A DNA stretch of 64,000 nucleotides from Channa striata (lineage: Eukaryota; Chordata; Actinopteri; Anabantiformes; Channidae). Below, one piece after another: positions 21,568 through 36,500 of the stretch. Numbering within the stretch: the stretch's first letter is position 1; every line of letters starts with the position of its first letter. The notes under the pieces are model-generated. The model saw only the letters and a program-made list of their open reading frames with translations. It was not told where the DNA came from and did no database searches. The translations under genes were made by a program, and so were the position numbers. The DNA is taken from positions 5,518,001-5,582,000 of the forward strand of contig CM065185.1 in the NCBI GenBank assembly GCA_033026295.1. The letters run 5' to 3'.

Positions 21568-24500
21568 TGGGGCTGCTCAGAGTCATGATGCCGCCCAAGT
21601 TGCAGCTTCTGGCGCTGCTCGCGTTCGCAGTGGCCATGTTCTTCTTAGAGAACCAGATCCAGAAGCTGGAGGAGTCCCGGGGAAAGCTCGGTAAGTTTAA
21701 GCGGCTGCAACACGATCCCATCCCGTCACAACACTCCAGGAGCAGCCAGGCTCTGTTTGAGCTCTCTCTCTGTTTCGGCTTAGCATGGATGTGCTCGTCC
21801 TCTTTGTTGTGCAGTTGGGTTAGTAAAAAGAAAGGCAGAGTGCTGAAGGAGCAGCACGTTTCCCCAGAATTCACACAATCAGGGAATGTTTAAGGTTCTG
21901 GGATCAGTCCTACGGAACTTTGCACGACCATCATGGAGATGTGCAATATTTTATTGCCACAGGATTTGGCTGCCTCTCATCTGTGCAGAGCCCTGTGAGG
22001 CTGAGGAGGTGCTGCTGTCATCAGCCTGTTACCGAGTGACAGGCACTTTGTGTGTGTGAGCGTGTGTTTCAGTATACCTCAGGGATGAATCTAACAGTTA
22101 TTTTCACTCTTTATCAATTTGATATTTTTGGGGGTATTAAGCCATTTACGTTTCATCTCCACAGTGGCAGATTTCCTAAAGCCTAAAGTTTAAATGTCTT
22201 GGTTTGTCTTTTTATATAAAGCAATAAAAGGACGCAGTGGCTCAGATTTTTAGAAGCTGAAGCTAGAGAATGTTTGACATTTCTGATTAAAAACATGTAA
22301 ATAAAAATATTGATCAGATTAATTACTAGTGAATTATTTGTTCATTCCACTGTGTATTTCAGCTCTTGTACTTGCATTGCATTAGGGAGTCAACAGCTAA
22401 TTTAGAAGTACAAGTCACAACACCCGGCTCAGCCAGTAACAAATGTTCACAGAACATAAGCATTTAGTGTTTTTGCTCAATGTAATATTTACTAATATTC
22501 ATCATTAGTTCAGAGCTCATTGCTAGCTCCCACCAGGGGCTCAGTCCCAGGAAGGATCTGGGACATTGCAGGATTATCTTTGTGGTGCCTCCAGTATTGG
22601 GATTGTTTTAAGGAACAAGGGTGCAGGCAGCATACCTCAGGGGTGTCACACACCATTTCTTATGTCATTTGATGACAGGAAGGCAACTATCAGACTTTTT
22701 CTGACATGTCCTACCAAAAACACAGGTATAAAAAAAAAAATCTAATGGTTTCAGTGATTTCCACTTAGGTGAGGCAGTACCAGGGTCTTGTTGTGCATCC
22801 TGGCTCACACAAATTGCTTACACTTAATGTAACACAGTGAAACTATCCGTGTTATTAGTAACACCCGTGCTTTTTCTCCTGCTATGACAAGTGAAAATAT
22901 CTGCTGTGAAAAATGTCTGTCACATTTTAACTTTGACAATTGCATATTTTACCGGCTCTGCAAACACGAGCCATTATGATAGAGTAGCATCAGGGTGGTG
23001 CTATGCTGCACTAACCCACTGGGTGTGGGTACACATTGTCTCACCTATAAAGAGCAATACAACTAAAAGAGAGTCTAATTAGAAAAAAATAAGTGCAAAG
23101 ATATGTGGGGCCTTACAGGGCTTTGGAAGATTTTTTGGTTATAGGGCCACAGCAGTTGTCATTACTGACTAATGTGTTGACCGTTTTTAGTTCAGTTGTT
23201 AAGCCTAAATGTCACAAAGTAAATGTTCAAAAAACGCCGATTGCACTTGTATTGGGCTGTAGACGTCTATGGTTCCTTTTTTGTGCCAACAGTCTAAAAA
23301 AACAAATATCTTAAATTTATACGGGTAATAATTATATACATTGATTAACAGAATGTTAATTGGCCACTGCTTTGATAATCAATTTCATGGACCAAAGAGG
23401 TAGTCAAGAAACTAATTGGTAAATTAATTGATATTAAATCTAATTGCTAGTTGCAGCTCTAATTAAATTTAAAGTGATTAAAAAAAAGTTTTGTGATAAT
23501 ATTAATTGGCAAAAATTGTTAACAACAAATGTTCCAGTGACATGTTAGTGACTTGTAGTAGTAGTAGTAGTATGTCAGTTATGTTAATGTTATTATCAGT
23601 GTAAGGGAATGCAAACTTCATATAATAACTTTAATGAATTTCAGATAACAAAACCTTTGTACTAATTAAATGCGCAATAAATATTAAGTTGTTGAGAAAA
23701 ATTTGTTTAACCCTTTTTACATTTCAAACTGATGGGATGCAAACTTTGCACCCAACTGTAGTTAAAACCACTAATCCCTGGACTAACATTTAGGTGAATA
23801 ATAGACCTACTTTGTCAAGTGAATTAAAGATGCGGCTGTGTGAGAAATTCCCAAGCACTGAGGTAAAATAAAATGGTCAACAGCCATCTTAATTGAATAG
23901 AGTGTCCCAGCTGAGTTTTCACAAGTTGGAACAATCAGGATTCCTCTGGGTATGGATGGCTATATTGGCCTATGACATGGTTTACTGCTGCTGTAAAGAG
24001 CTATACTTTACACCCCATGAAAATCCAAACTCTCCAGGGCTACCACACACACACATTGCTGAAACTAAACCTGAGAGGCCTTTTCCCTGGCTGCCCACAC
24101 CACGAGAATCTGTTGACTTGGCAAAAAGCCCTGTGATGGATGACTGGACTGAGCAGAAGACTCTATATTGGAGCTCTGAATTATGTGCTGCATAGCCAAA
24201 TAATTGTGACTGAGGTTTTTTACAGGCACGACTCTGACAGACAGCCACAGGGCCGGTCACATTACCAGGTGTGCCTGCTGCAGGTTTATCTGTGCAACAA
24301 TAAAAAGCACTGCAATGGGAATAACAAGGGAAGGTGGTTTCCAAAACCAAACCAGAACTTCATAAATAACGATCCTCATAAATGGGAAAAATACTTTTTT
24401 AGAAAATGTATCACCTTCTTTTATCATGTTTTCACATGTTTACACTTAACTTCAACCGGGTTAGTATTGCAAGTTTCCTGTCCTCACAGTGTGGGATCCT

Positions 24501-27500
24501 ACCGCCTAACATGCCGCTTGAATCATTTCCCCCATTAGAGACCCCCTGCAGGGCAGACAAGCTGTGATATGCTTCCAAGCTAATCGTCGTTCCAAGGTTT
24601 CACTGAGAAGTCTTCTGCATTACAATCATGCCGCGATGCAGCTGTGTGTCCTGCTGTGGGCCTAATCTATTATACTGACAGTATTTCTCTCCGACTGCTC
24701 ACCGACACTGCTGCCGGCTGGGTCAACAGTAAAACAGAGCGAGTGTGCAGGGATGGATGGAAAGAAATAAAGTATCTCTAATAAAGAGACATGAACAAGA
24801 ATTCAAGGGCACATTTACGTTCTCAATTCAGAAATTGTCAGATGCACACTTTATTCTGAAGTTTGAAGCTGACATTCCTAAGAAATTTTGCATTTGATTT
24901 TGATTTTATTTGATTTGACTGATTAACAGTAATTTGATTAGGTTTTTCGATCAAGTGGTTGAAATTGAAAGCCAACCGAGTTGAATTTTCCCAAGTTTGA
25001 CCTTTTCTGTAAAAACTTACAAGGCAGTTTGAAGGATGAAATGTCATAAAACAAAAAATTTAAGAAAAATTCTCAATATTCCCAGGAATTTTCTTTGGTG
25101 TGTGCAGATTAATCTGGCTCTGATTGTTTTTGAGTGCAAAATTTACACTAGTGATGAAGCCCCAGGAATAGATGCTTTTTGGCAGATTCTTTGTTCAGGA
25201 TAAGCTCAGTAAAGACAATAATACCTCCAACATAGATGCCTCCAGAATGGAGGCATTATTTGTTGGAATATTCTAGTAAATCAATTCAGTAACACTTCTG
25301 ATTCCCATCTTTTCTGGCAAAAAGCATGATCATTACTTAGGTGAGTGCGTCATTATTTGTGTAACATCTGTCCTTGCTACTTGCTTTTATAGTTTGATGC
25401 CATGCAGAACTCATTTCCCCTGGAAGAACATTCATAAAATTGAGGAAAACACGAGTAATGATTTTTGGAATCCCAGTTTTTAATCTGCTATCATCAAGTT
25501 TTTCATGCTTTAAATCTATCGAAACCAAGAGAGTTATAGGTGGCAGGTCAATCATAGAGAGGAGTTTTTGTTTGTTGAGTGTTGCTGATACAGACATATT
25601 GCTGTCACCCCATGACCCATGTAACTGGACAAATGCCCAGTTCATCTCTCTGCCCCACGGGCCATATGAGGGCTATGTGCCAGCCATCAGCCCACATACT
25701 CAGAGAACTTCTTTCTCCAGCATCATTGCCTTTTATCTGCTGGCCGTTGTTCGGCCTGATTAAAGGAATTCAATTTCCATCTGTTGCATGGTGATATTTA
25801 GTTCCAGACACAAGTGGCTCTGTGATGAGCTGTGAGAGAGAAGAGCGAACCCCTTGAATGCAGAAGAAGGAAGAGGATGCATGCGCTCGTTGTGAAAGCG
25901 TGCAGAGCCTGACGCTTGACTTTTAAGCATTCATTTGTCGCCGCAGCCCATTGCTCCCGGGGCCACGTTTGAATTTGACTTTGATTGTCATGCCAGGCAC
26001 TCACAGCCTCGAGCCCCCCCTCAAACTACACTACAGAGGGGCACGGGGATGTAGTCAGGAATTTGCTTTGGAAAGGACATTAGTCAGGGACACTGCATTG
26101 GGAAATTTTGTACCTTCAAGGTGCCCTGCTGCTACTCAGAGTCCTGTTGAATGTCATTCACTTTGTCACTGATATAGACGCTCAGTGGTGGTTGTTGTTT
26201 TATAATATTTCCTTTATTGATGATCCAAGTATCTACCTGGTTACCTTTTACTCCTACACATTTGTGAAGTGTGTCACCTCACGTCTGTGACTGACTCAGA
26301 CAGCTTCTACACAAAATGGTGACTGCCTTTAAAGCTACTGTAATTGGTGAAACATCAGTAGCATTCACCTTGACTGAATCCTGTTTCTTTCCACAACTCC
26401 TGCCTCCAGCTCTGAAATGTGTAGCCCCCAGCATTACTTTGTCTTCTTCTTGTTTTCTTTCCTCTCGGTTGACATGGCACTCATATTCCCTTTGAACTCA
26501 CCTTGACATCCCACATCTCTGTTTTTAGCTTCCCTGAGGGGTATAACGGGTACATGAGTCATTTGCTTTTACTCTACACTTTGGCATGTGCTACCGTAAG
26601 CAACCAGTAGCGTCTCTCGTCTGGACCGGCCTGCTCACTCACTGAACTATGCTATTTGAGTGGCTAATGGAGGGAGATATGGAGATGGACGTAGGTGTTG
26701 GGGATAGATTTGTCATGGGATGTTAAGAGGCAGAGAGCTAATAGCGATACTGGACTTGAGCTGTATTGTTCGAAGCAGGCTTTGATTGGGGTGGAGGATT
26801 TACAGCTTCTGGCGTGCACTTTGTCTGACAGGGAATTTGATCCTGCAAAGTGGCACGTACCCCAGGCACCAGAGCCGACTCACCGTTTGCAGCTGAAGCA
26901 GAATGACAGACAGGCTAATCAGGCTGTTATAGACAGTTTCACATCCTGGATGTAATTGGAGGCTGCTGTAAAAGAACCCCCTACTCCGGTACCACCCGTC
27001 ATTGCCCTCAGCTGGCCTCTCCCGAATGTTCACCCCTGCCTCTTTACACACACACACTTTCTCCTTCTCTGTCTGTCCTCCATCTTCATCTCTTCCCATG
27101 TCACAGTTGGACAGAGGTGTCAGCTCATTCAACTTTTAGAAAAGGATAAAGGATCAAATATCATGTGTCTCCAGAACCCTACAGGCCAGCGTATATTGAC
27201 TGAAAGGACTTCTTAGGTTTTACTGATGGCTGATATATATTTACTGATACATCGGATGTTGATTGCTGTGTTCATGGAGCTTTTCCTTGTGTGTTTTATC
27301 AGAATAACTCAGATTTTTCCTTCACATGAGCTAAAAGATCACATTTAGACTTTCCAGCACCAAAATTAGAGTCTGTGGGGTTTAATACATGATGGAGAGT
27401 GTGGTTGTAAACATATGACAGCAGATATCATACGGCCAAATATGATGTCATCCTGCTTGTGCAGAGTATGCCAACGTACGACTGACTGTAGTTGAAATAG

Positions 27501-30500
27501 TGGCCCTACTTAGGGAGACGGGCATATATTGAAACTGCATTGGATACTGTTGCTTAAAATTGAGCCAAAATGGTGTCCGGTTTCACAAGTTTTCCCACAA
27601 ACATTTAAAATGGAGGATTACAATTGTGCAAACAGTGCGGTTTGGTCATGTTCACATTAGGTTATTAAATAAACATTGTTAGGTGTTCAAATGTCAGACT
27701 TTTGTGTCAGTTCACTGATTCACCACATAACATACACAACATGACTTATACAACAAAGCAACAAAAATAAGTGGACTTGGAGAATTACTGATTGTGGATG
27801 TAAAATTTGCCCATGACCCTGTATTCAAATGATTTGTTATTGTAAAAGAAAAATATAATTAAATCCTTTAAGGTGAACATGTAGGATTCATTTATGAAAT
27901 TGAAAATGTGATTCTCCAAGTTGCCAACTGTCATAATAAATCAACAGGCTGAGAGACTTTTCTTTGTGAATTTCATTATACTTCTGCAGAAGTTGGCCCA
28001 TTGCATACAGAGATTGAAGGTCTCCACAGTATTCAAGCATGCAAAGAGCACCGAGCTCTCAGTGCTGTAGTTTTTTTTAAAGAGGCAGTCAAAAGCAACA
28101 GGGGAAGGGAGTGAAGATGGCCAAGAAAAGAGAAACTGCACTTTACCTTATCTTGCACAGACAACTTTACATCCCCCATGTCTCATTCTTTATTAACAGT
28201 CATCAAAGTTCATGTCACAAAAATAAAAATAGGCTGTTGCTGCGGCTGGTAAGACAGACTCAGAGTTGAACTTCATTTAACAAGGAATAAGATAATGATC
28301 TGCCACAACACACCAAAAGGGCTGTACCACGTTCTAGTAAAAAAACATTATTATATTATTTTTTATCACAAAATATGCAATATCAAGTTTTTGCAATTAT
28401 AGATATGACAAGTAAAGTGCAATGTTTTAAACCTTTTTGACAGTATTCAAAGTCCAATCCTACTTTTTGAAATTATGAGTTTTTTTAATTTGTAAAAGGT
28501 TCGAAGTAGGTCATTTTCTATTAATTTTTTGAACACCTATATTCCTAATGTATTTATTATGTAAGCCACATGGAAAAGCTTTACTAACTGAGGAAAGGAT
28601 ACTGTTCATCCCAATTTTAATCTGACTGCTGGATGTCATAATTTATCTTTCCCTTAAGTCCTGTTTGGTGTCCGTAATAAAGGCAGAAATCCCCACCAAT
28701 GTCTTTATAAAAACAGTAGGAAAATTGTGATCAATAAAAAGTTTGTTATGCTGTTTGATGTCAAAGTGTCATAGTAAAGCTTTGTGTGGGAAAACAGTTG
28801 TGGAAATGGCAAATGCATTAAGTACAGCTACTCAATACTGGATCAAAACATGGTGCCAAATCACTCCAATAAAAGTTGGTCAGTGGCACAATCAAATTGT
28901 CATAAAAAAAGAGTCAAGTAGAGTCAGTGAGAGTTATTATTTTATAGCTTGTCCTTTTCCAGTGATTTCTCGATTAGGAAAATTGAACCCTGTTATGATA
29001 ATAACTAATAATGACAGTATCTCATCCAGGTATTTCTTGATCAGTACTTGTAAACAACATTTTTATATTTCTGCCGAGTCTTTTTTTCGATATTCAAGTC
29101 CCTCTTGTAATTTTGTAACCCTCTTGGACGAGTGCCTGAATGGAGAATATCTGCCACTGGCTTCAGAAATAAGGTGCCATCAAAGAAGGAGGGAGTGTGG
29201 CAGGAGAAGTAAGGAAAGAAGAAGTGAAACAGATGATTAAATTTTCATTGGGACACAGAAATTTCTGAAGCCCCAGATGGTAAAAATCATAAGGTCCTAC
29301 AAAAAAAGAAGTGGAAAAACTGCTATATTAACAGCACCACTTATCAATCTGCCCACAGAATGTCAGCATTTTTACAGCCATTTTTTATCAGTGGCCAGAC
29401 GGATAAAAGAAGAAAGAAGATAGTGGAATAAGGGCAGTGGTTCCTATTCTTTCTCAGCCCGTGTTTCAATTTTAGTTGCGATATTAATGATAGTTGGTTT
29501 AAATCCGCCTTTATCTTATTTACCTGTAGCATCCTAACACCATGGTGCCCTCAGAGGTGAACTCTTAGCATGAACTCTTCGTCTTCTTTGTCTTCTTCAC
29601 CTCTTTATCCCAGGTTTCCTTAACCTTTTTAAAAAATCTGTTATTTCTGGCTTCTGTCTGTCTGCATGCGTCAAACTGAAATTTAACTTGAAGTTAATTT
29701 GACGAAATATAAATAAGTACACGGAAAACAGCTGTGTTTGTGTGTTCACCCTCTTACTGAGTTGCTGCATATTCAGCTCCCACTCTCTGATTGTCCTCTG
29801 CTCAGTGCGTTTCAGCAGATTGAAATGTGTCTCCATCTTTTTCGGTCTTTCTCATGAGCTCGTGTTTTTTTCACTGTGAAAACACTGCATCGATTTCTGC
29901 TCACTCGCTGATGCTACACACAAAATTATTGATTGGGCTTTTTTTTTCCACTTGTCTGTATATTTTCAGTCCAGCCTTAGACAAGTATTAAAGCACCTGC
30001 CTGATACAATGGAGTAGTACTGCCGTTCATTCTGACCTTATTAAATGTGTTGGGTATGAGTCAAACATGATAAATACTGTCTCACTGTTGTTTTATGTTT
30101 GTAAATGCAGTTTGATAAACCTTTAAGACAACATCATTCGTTAAAATAATGTTGCTCTATTAATGTAACCGCTTATCAATCTTGTAGCCCACAGTGTCAG
30201 AAAATAGTAAGCGCTACAATTTCCAGCAGTCCAGTGTTACAGCTTTTATTGCTTGGTTTTCCCTGAATGTTTAAATTGAACTGAAAGGTATTTAATTGCA
30301 CATAAGTATGTTTACCTTATTATCAGTTAGCAAGGCATGCAAGGCTTAAGTATTAATACAATAACCCTATAAATATGTAAAGTTGTCAAAAGGATTTCTT
30401 TTTACTCTCCTTTGCCTCTTTAATTGTGACTAATATTCAGTAGTATTATCACATTCATTCATTCGTTTATGTATTTCCCAGTGTGCTTTTTTAAGCCCAG

Positions 30501-33500
30501 TCTCTATGATAAAGTCTGAAAACAACAGCCAGAGATTTCATTTGTTTTTCATGGCACGCATCCTTTTTCCACAACAAAACCATGTGCCATTATGCAACTT
30601 GCCTGTCCACTGTTCAGTTAACAATTTGCTTTGTTAAGGTTGGTTTATACTCGCCATTCTCACCCATATCAGCTTCTACACACACAAAATTTGACATCAC
30701 AACTGCTGGCACAGAGTATGCATTGGTGTTTCACCTGGTTGTGCATCTTATGATTTTTGTAAGTGAAGTTAAATGTTTGGGTTGGTTAAAAGAAAACAAG
30801 AACACTAGTGGGAAATCTGTATTCCATTCCAGTGAGAATCCTAAGTTTAGGTGCCATATTTGAATTAGTATCTGTGGACCAATAACATGCCTTTTCATCC
30901 TAATACAGCGATCCTCTGATGTTGAACACAGAACAGCACTATTGCAGCATATATGGCCTGTAGTTTCTAAATATAATGAGATGAAAGAAGAGCAGCAGAG
31001 AACTGAAGCAGAAGAGATGAAAGTTGTACAGATAAACCTGCAGAGATGAAGTGATAACAAATTAAAGTGGTCGTGGTGCAAAGATGTTCTGTACCGTGCT
31101 GTTCTTGCTCGGTAGCGTATTTCTATGTGGGACAGATTCTCTGTGCTGTTCACCTGTCCCTCCCACTCATCAATAAACCTATGAATAGCTGTCATCTGCT
31201 CTGTCTAATAGAGTGTGGAGTTTTCCCTGGACTCCCGTATATGCATTATTAATTATCTGTTGCAGGGCTGAGAGACACAGAGAAATGGAACATCATATAT
31301 CTGAGTTGTAGTTTGCAATCAGATCTGTTGATTATGAAGACACTGTTATTTTAGGACATGAGCAAAACCTAGACGTTGTGTTGCAGTGTGAACACGCCGC
31401 TTAGTGACAAATTTAACACCACCGGAGGGTTTTATGATGGACGGGGTCAGTATGGGTGTGTGACCACGGATGTTTCCATAGTTGGAACACAGCTTCACTT
31501 GACTGAAAACTACTTGCTTGGGAGTTAAGTTAAACAAGATTTCTTGCTTCTGGGTTTTCTTTCTCGTTTTGTGGCTTATTGCACAAGCCACATAACGCAC
31601 AGAATGTTAGAGTTGAGCTAACCTCAACACTAGCATTCATTATGGTTCACATTTTTTATTATTGTGAAATTAAGTAATGAAATTAATAAAGGTAATTAAC
31701 ATGTATTAAAGACAGACAGCAACATTTGTCCAATAATAATGTAAAACTTATTAAACTTAATATTATAAGTTTGTTGAACTCAATTCATTTATTCTCATCT
31801 CAAGTTAAAAGTCTTAAAGCCAGAACAATTGTTGTTCTGTTGTTCTTAATCTTAATAACTAATCTTGAGTAAAATTTGTTTGAAAATACAAAAAATTCCT
31901 GAATGAGAATTTACAGAGCATAGATTTTAAATTAGAATAACATCATACATATAAAAAATGTTTTTTTTATCTTTTTGTAGTTATTGCACTGCCGAGGATT
32001 AAAAATTCATATTTGAAAGAGTTGCAGGTGTCCTATCAACACTTAACATAACAGTTAATGGAGAGAACGTTTTGAATATGCAACCCAACTCCTCGTGCAG
32101 GCACTGGTCGTATCTCATCTTGACTAGTGCAGTGCCCTGCTGACAGGGCCACAGTATGCTCAGTCAGACCCCTCCAGTTGGTCCCAAATCCAGCAGCACG
32201 ACTGGTTTTGATTACCCAAAGAGAACACGTGTCACACCTCAGTTCTGTTCTCACCTACGACGTGGTCAACTTGACAGCTCCTTCCAACCTAAACATGCTC
32301 ATCCAGCTCTGCAATCCCTCCCAAGCAAATTTCATCACCTCATTGGTTCCATGATGCTGAACTTAGCTACCAAACTACCCTGCAGTATTCACTTGTTGAA
32401 GATGGAACCCACTCTCAACTTCCTACATGCTCAGACTATTTATTAAAAAAAACCTTTCCATCGGGTGGTATTTATGTTTTGGTCAGTCAGTGTATGTGCT
32501 TCCAGCAACTACTGCTTACTGGGAGGATTTTAAGTCCTGTGCACTTCACTCTCTTTAAGCTGAACTGCAGTGATTGTGAAGCTGTGACCAAAACGTCTTG
32601 CCGTAACAGAGACGTCGGTGCTGTGGTTTCTTTTGCTTTTACAAATGCAGTTGATAGCTTTTCTCTTTGCTTTTTAGCACAAATGCTCATGAAAATGTTG
32701 GCTAATACCCACTGCTTAGTCATTGACAATCTGTGCCAAGATGAGAAACGTTCCAATCAATCCCCCTCCACAATCTGCGCAACCTGTCAGACCCGCCTTT
32801 ACTTAACAAGGCAGGGGAATGATGGGATCTGCCATCTGTGTAAATTGCTTCATAATCTCATCTGACTGGTTGTTTCTGATGAAGCAGACAGAACATGGCC
32901 CCCTTTACTCTTTCTGTTTTTCCAGACATTATTGGCTCCTGTCAGACAGCACTACGGCTTTCGATCGTACAGAAGACATAGGGTAGAAAGTGCCAGGTTG
33001 AACCACGATGATAATCATCTTCATCAATCTTGGATAGTTATCATTAGTGTAGAGACATGGCTTGCATTTAGACTACGAATTATAAAGTGTGCCACATGTG
33101 GCTGGAGCTTATTTAGTGCACCACCAAATTTAGTCATACAGATTGTATTTTGTTTAATGTAATGAGCACTGCAGGATGAAGAATGCACCATCCTACGCCT
33201 TCTTAAATCTTTCTTCTAAAACAAATAAATTCCTCAAGTTCCTAGGGTTAACATTTCTCTTCCTCAATGCTACTCAATAGAGTAATTATGGTCTCAAGAC
33301 CCATGCCCCAAACCACTTAATGACTTAAAAATTGTCTGCACAGTGTTGCCCTTGTTGATGCAGACAGGCAAGTGTAGCCTCTTCTCTATATATGAGGAAT
33401 GCTTTGTCTGCTTTCTCTGACCAAAACAACACTTCACATTGTTTCGGATACATGACCTTTACATGGATTACTTGTGCTTAAATACAGACATTGCAGCAAC

Positions 33501-36500
33501 AGCAGTTCTCAGGAGAATGAAGCGTCTTCCACAGAAGCGTCTACTATTGTGGTCAGACATCGGGCTCATGACACATTAACAGCACGGCGTCCCCAACCCC
33601 TGTGTGCCTCTCTCCTTTCCTGCTTCTCTCTGGTTCTTCTATTAAAGGCAAAACTACCATGAAAGTCATAACACTGAAAAGAAGCTCCACCGCCTGTATT
33701 TATGGGGCTTTGCAAAGCAGCAGTGCAGAGTCCAGGAGGGGAAATATCACATCACTGTGGCACTTTGTATTTATGAGAATCTGCAATGAGGCCAGACATT
33801 TTATTTTGGCTGCTTCACCTCACTGGGTGCATCTGTTGACTTGAATTTTAATTGTGGAACCTGGCTGTTGCATATATTGCTGTCTGACTTTGATATGTTG
33901 TTCAGCATTCCCAATGAGATTTTCCTTTTTATGAGGCTTTATTTATAACATGTATTACAGTTTTGAAATAATATAAACACAGAAGGTCACAGTAAAGTAG
34001 GAGTAAACATTTAATAAGTTGGGAAATTAATTTGTTAAGTTTTGAAATTTGGAATTTCATAATAATGACTAGCTGATGCATTGGGCAGAAGGTAGCAAGT
34101 ACAGAGAAGCAGGTAGTGGGAGGGGTTCGACTTTCTGATTATTTAGTAGCTTAAAGTACAGTGTCTTTGACAGTGTATTAATAAAATTGTTTGTCACTTC
34201 CAATTGCACTTTCCGTACAAGTAAGGCAGTATGATATATTCATGTTCTGTTTGTGTAGCTTATTTTTTAAAGTGTGTGTGTTGACTGTTTGGAGTAAAAG
34301 AGTGAGTATGAGATCATCCAACCATCATTTCGTCAGTCTCATACCCTGACCTGGCTTGTCCATGTGCTCCCCCCCAGACTCCCCCAGCTCTGGTCTCTCC
34401 CCCAGCTGTACTGTCAGGGGACAGATCAGTGAATGAGACCTTTCAACTGAGTGTCAATGTCACACTTGTGTGTCAACGCCAGTGGGAAAAATGCCTCAGC
34501 TTTGGCAATTACCCCACTTTCAAAGAGCCCACTTAAACAGTAACACTTGAATTAAATGTGTTTCAGTCGTATTTTTCACTGAAACCTAAATGCAAAAATT
34601 GTCTAGTGACAAAATGTAGGGAGTTTATGTGCTTATCTTGCTCGGTGCTGTACACCTTTGTTCCTCCTGTCGTGCTGAGATTGTTTGGAAGCTCTGAATG
34701 TCCCAAACACCTTTGCAATCATTTAATGAAAGCACCCTCATTTATCAGTCTCCTCCTTTTTTAGTTCTATGCTGCTGTCAGCAGTGTTGAAAAGCTGCAC
34801 AACTGATTGTTATCACATGTTTCATATTCCTTGTTGTCATTTAAATAACAATGGTAGAGCAGATTCCGCTCTGTTTAGTCAGGCCTGAATCTCCCCGTCA
34901 GCCTGACTTACTTCCTATTTCCTCAGATAATCCACTCCCTGCTAAACTGATCCCAAGAGTGAATTTGAATAGAAATTTGGTAGTGCACAGTTTATCCAAA
35001 TGCCTGTGAATGTTAAAATGGTGACATAACTGTACCCTTGAAAACCTGCCGCTGCATAACAGCAGCATGCACCCCATCTCTACAGAGGAACGAAGGAGGA
35101 AACAGCACCGGCAGCAGCAGACTAACTCGATTTTTACACAGCGACAGCCTAGATCTCCTCCCTGTCATCCTTCATTGATTTTGCAATCCAGCAGCATTCA
35201 AGCAGAACCATACAAGCCATACACCTCAGTCTGCTGCTGATAGCCTATCTCTATTACCCACCTAGCCCAAGGCTTCGGTTCGAGAGGCTAACCCTCTCAG
35301 GGGAAGCAGAGAGCTCCGACTGGTGGATCGGAGTGATGATGGATTTATGAGCTGCAAGCAGAAAGGATCATCTTCTTTCCCCCACTTTTATTATCCCATT
35401 TGATCTGACATGATAGCAGTAATACATGATGGCCTGTCACATTTTGCAGATCTGGTACCAAATATGAAAGATGATTTCAAATGCTTGCCTCTGTTCAACT
35501 GCGAAATTGCCTTAGAAAATATATTCACTACCAGTGCTCTCTTTTCCTTCTGTCTCTCGCTTTGAATGAAACTCCAAGTAATAGGCTTGTAGTTGTCACA
35601 GTGTTTAAGACCCGTGTTGGCTTCACGGTTCATAATTAGCTTTTAATGCAGAGAGACGACTTGAGGAGAGGAAACTGACAGAAATGTGGAATGAAAGGAG
35701 GCTTGCTGTGTGGTCATAGTAATTCAGGCTTTTGTTCTCTAATTAAATGACCTCAGAAGGGAGCGCTAAGCTCAAGTTTGTGTGTGTGTGGCGCCCTCTG
35801 ATATAGAGATTTCTGCCAAGTGTGTTCACTCTCATAGTGAATAGGGTGTCTCCCACAAAGCTCATAGAAGCCCTCTCTGTGTCCGCCTCGCCTCCTTGTT
35901 GCTTGTTGGAAATTTGGCATAAAACACCATGTCTCTAACAAGTTGTTTCTAGGCTCCTTTGCTTAGTTCAGGACATGGTAGTTAGGCACCGGGTAGGCCC
36001 GGTCTTTTCTCCCCCACATTTTTGGAAAGAGGCTGGCAGCTTTTCTTGCCAGCTGGAGCTACACAAATAATTAAATTGGTACAATTTTAGGCCATAGCAA
36101 AGGAAACACGGAGCCTACACGTTTTAGTCAACCCAAAACATTCTTCAGTTTTTTTGCGTACAGTAAAAAAAGACGTATACTCAACAGAAACAGTGCTCTC
36201 TTTGCTGTGGATGACCCACAGACCTCCATGTCAACAGTTATTACGGGACCTCTTTGTTTGAGAAAAAGTACTTTGAGTGAAATGTGTTGACAGGAAGGTC
36301 TGTGGCTCTCAGAGTGAGAGGGACACTGGAAAAGTTGCTGTTGAGTGTTTTAAATTAAATTTCTATCTTGTTAGGAGTAAAAATAAATTGAATTCACCTC
36401 TGCTCTGCTCGGATGTCGGAACGTGAGCAAAGCACTAGAAAAGGCTGTAAGTGTAATTTATGCTTTTGTGTGTGTTGAAAGCCCCTGAGAGTTTTCATGC

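Noticed and set aside
28743..29240. 165-codon plus-strand open frame in hs2st1 intron 1
   Set aside because: It begins without an ATG, has no recognisable domain, no plausible splice structure, and AT-driven codon content.
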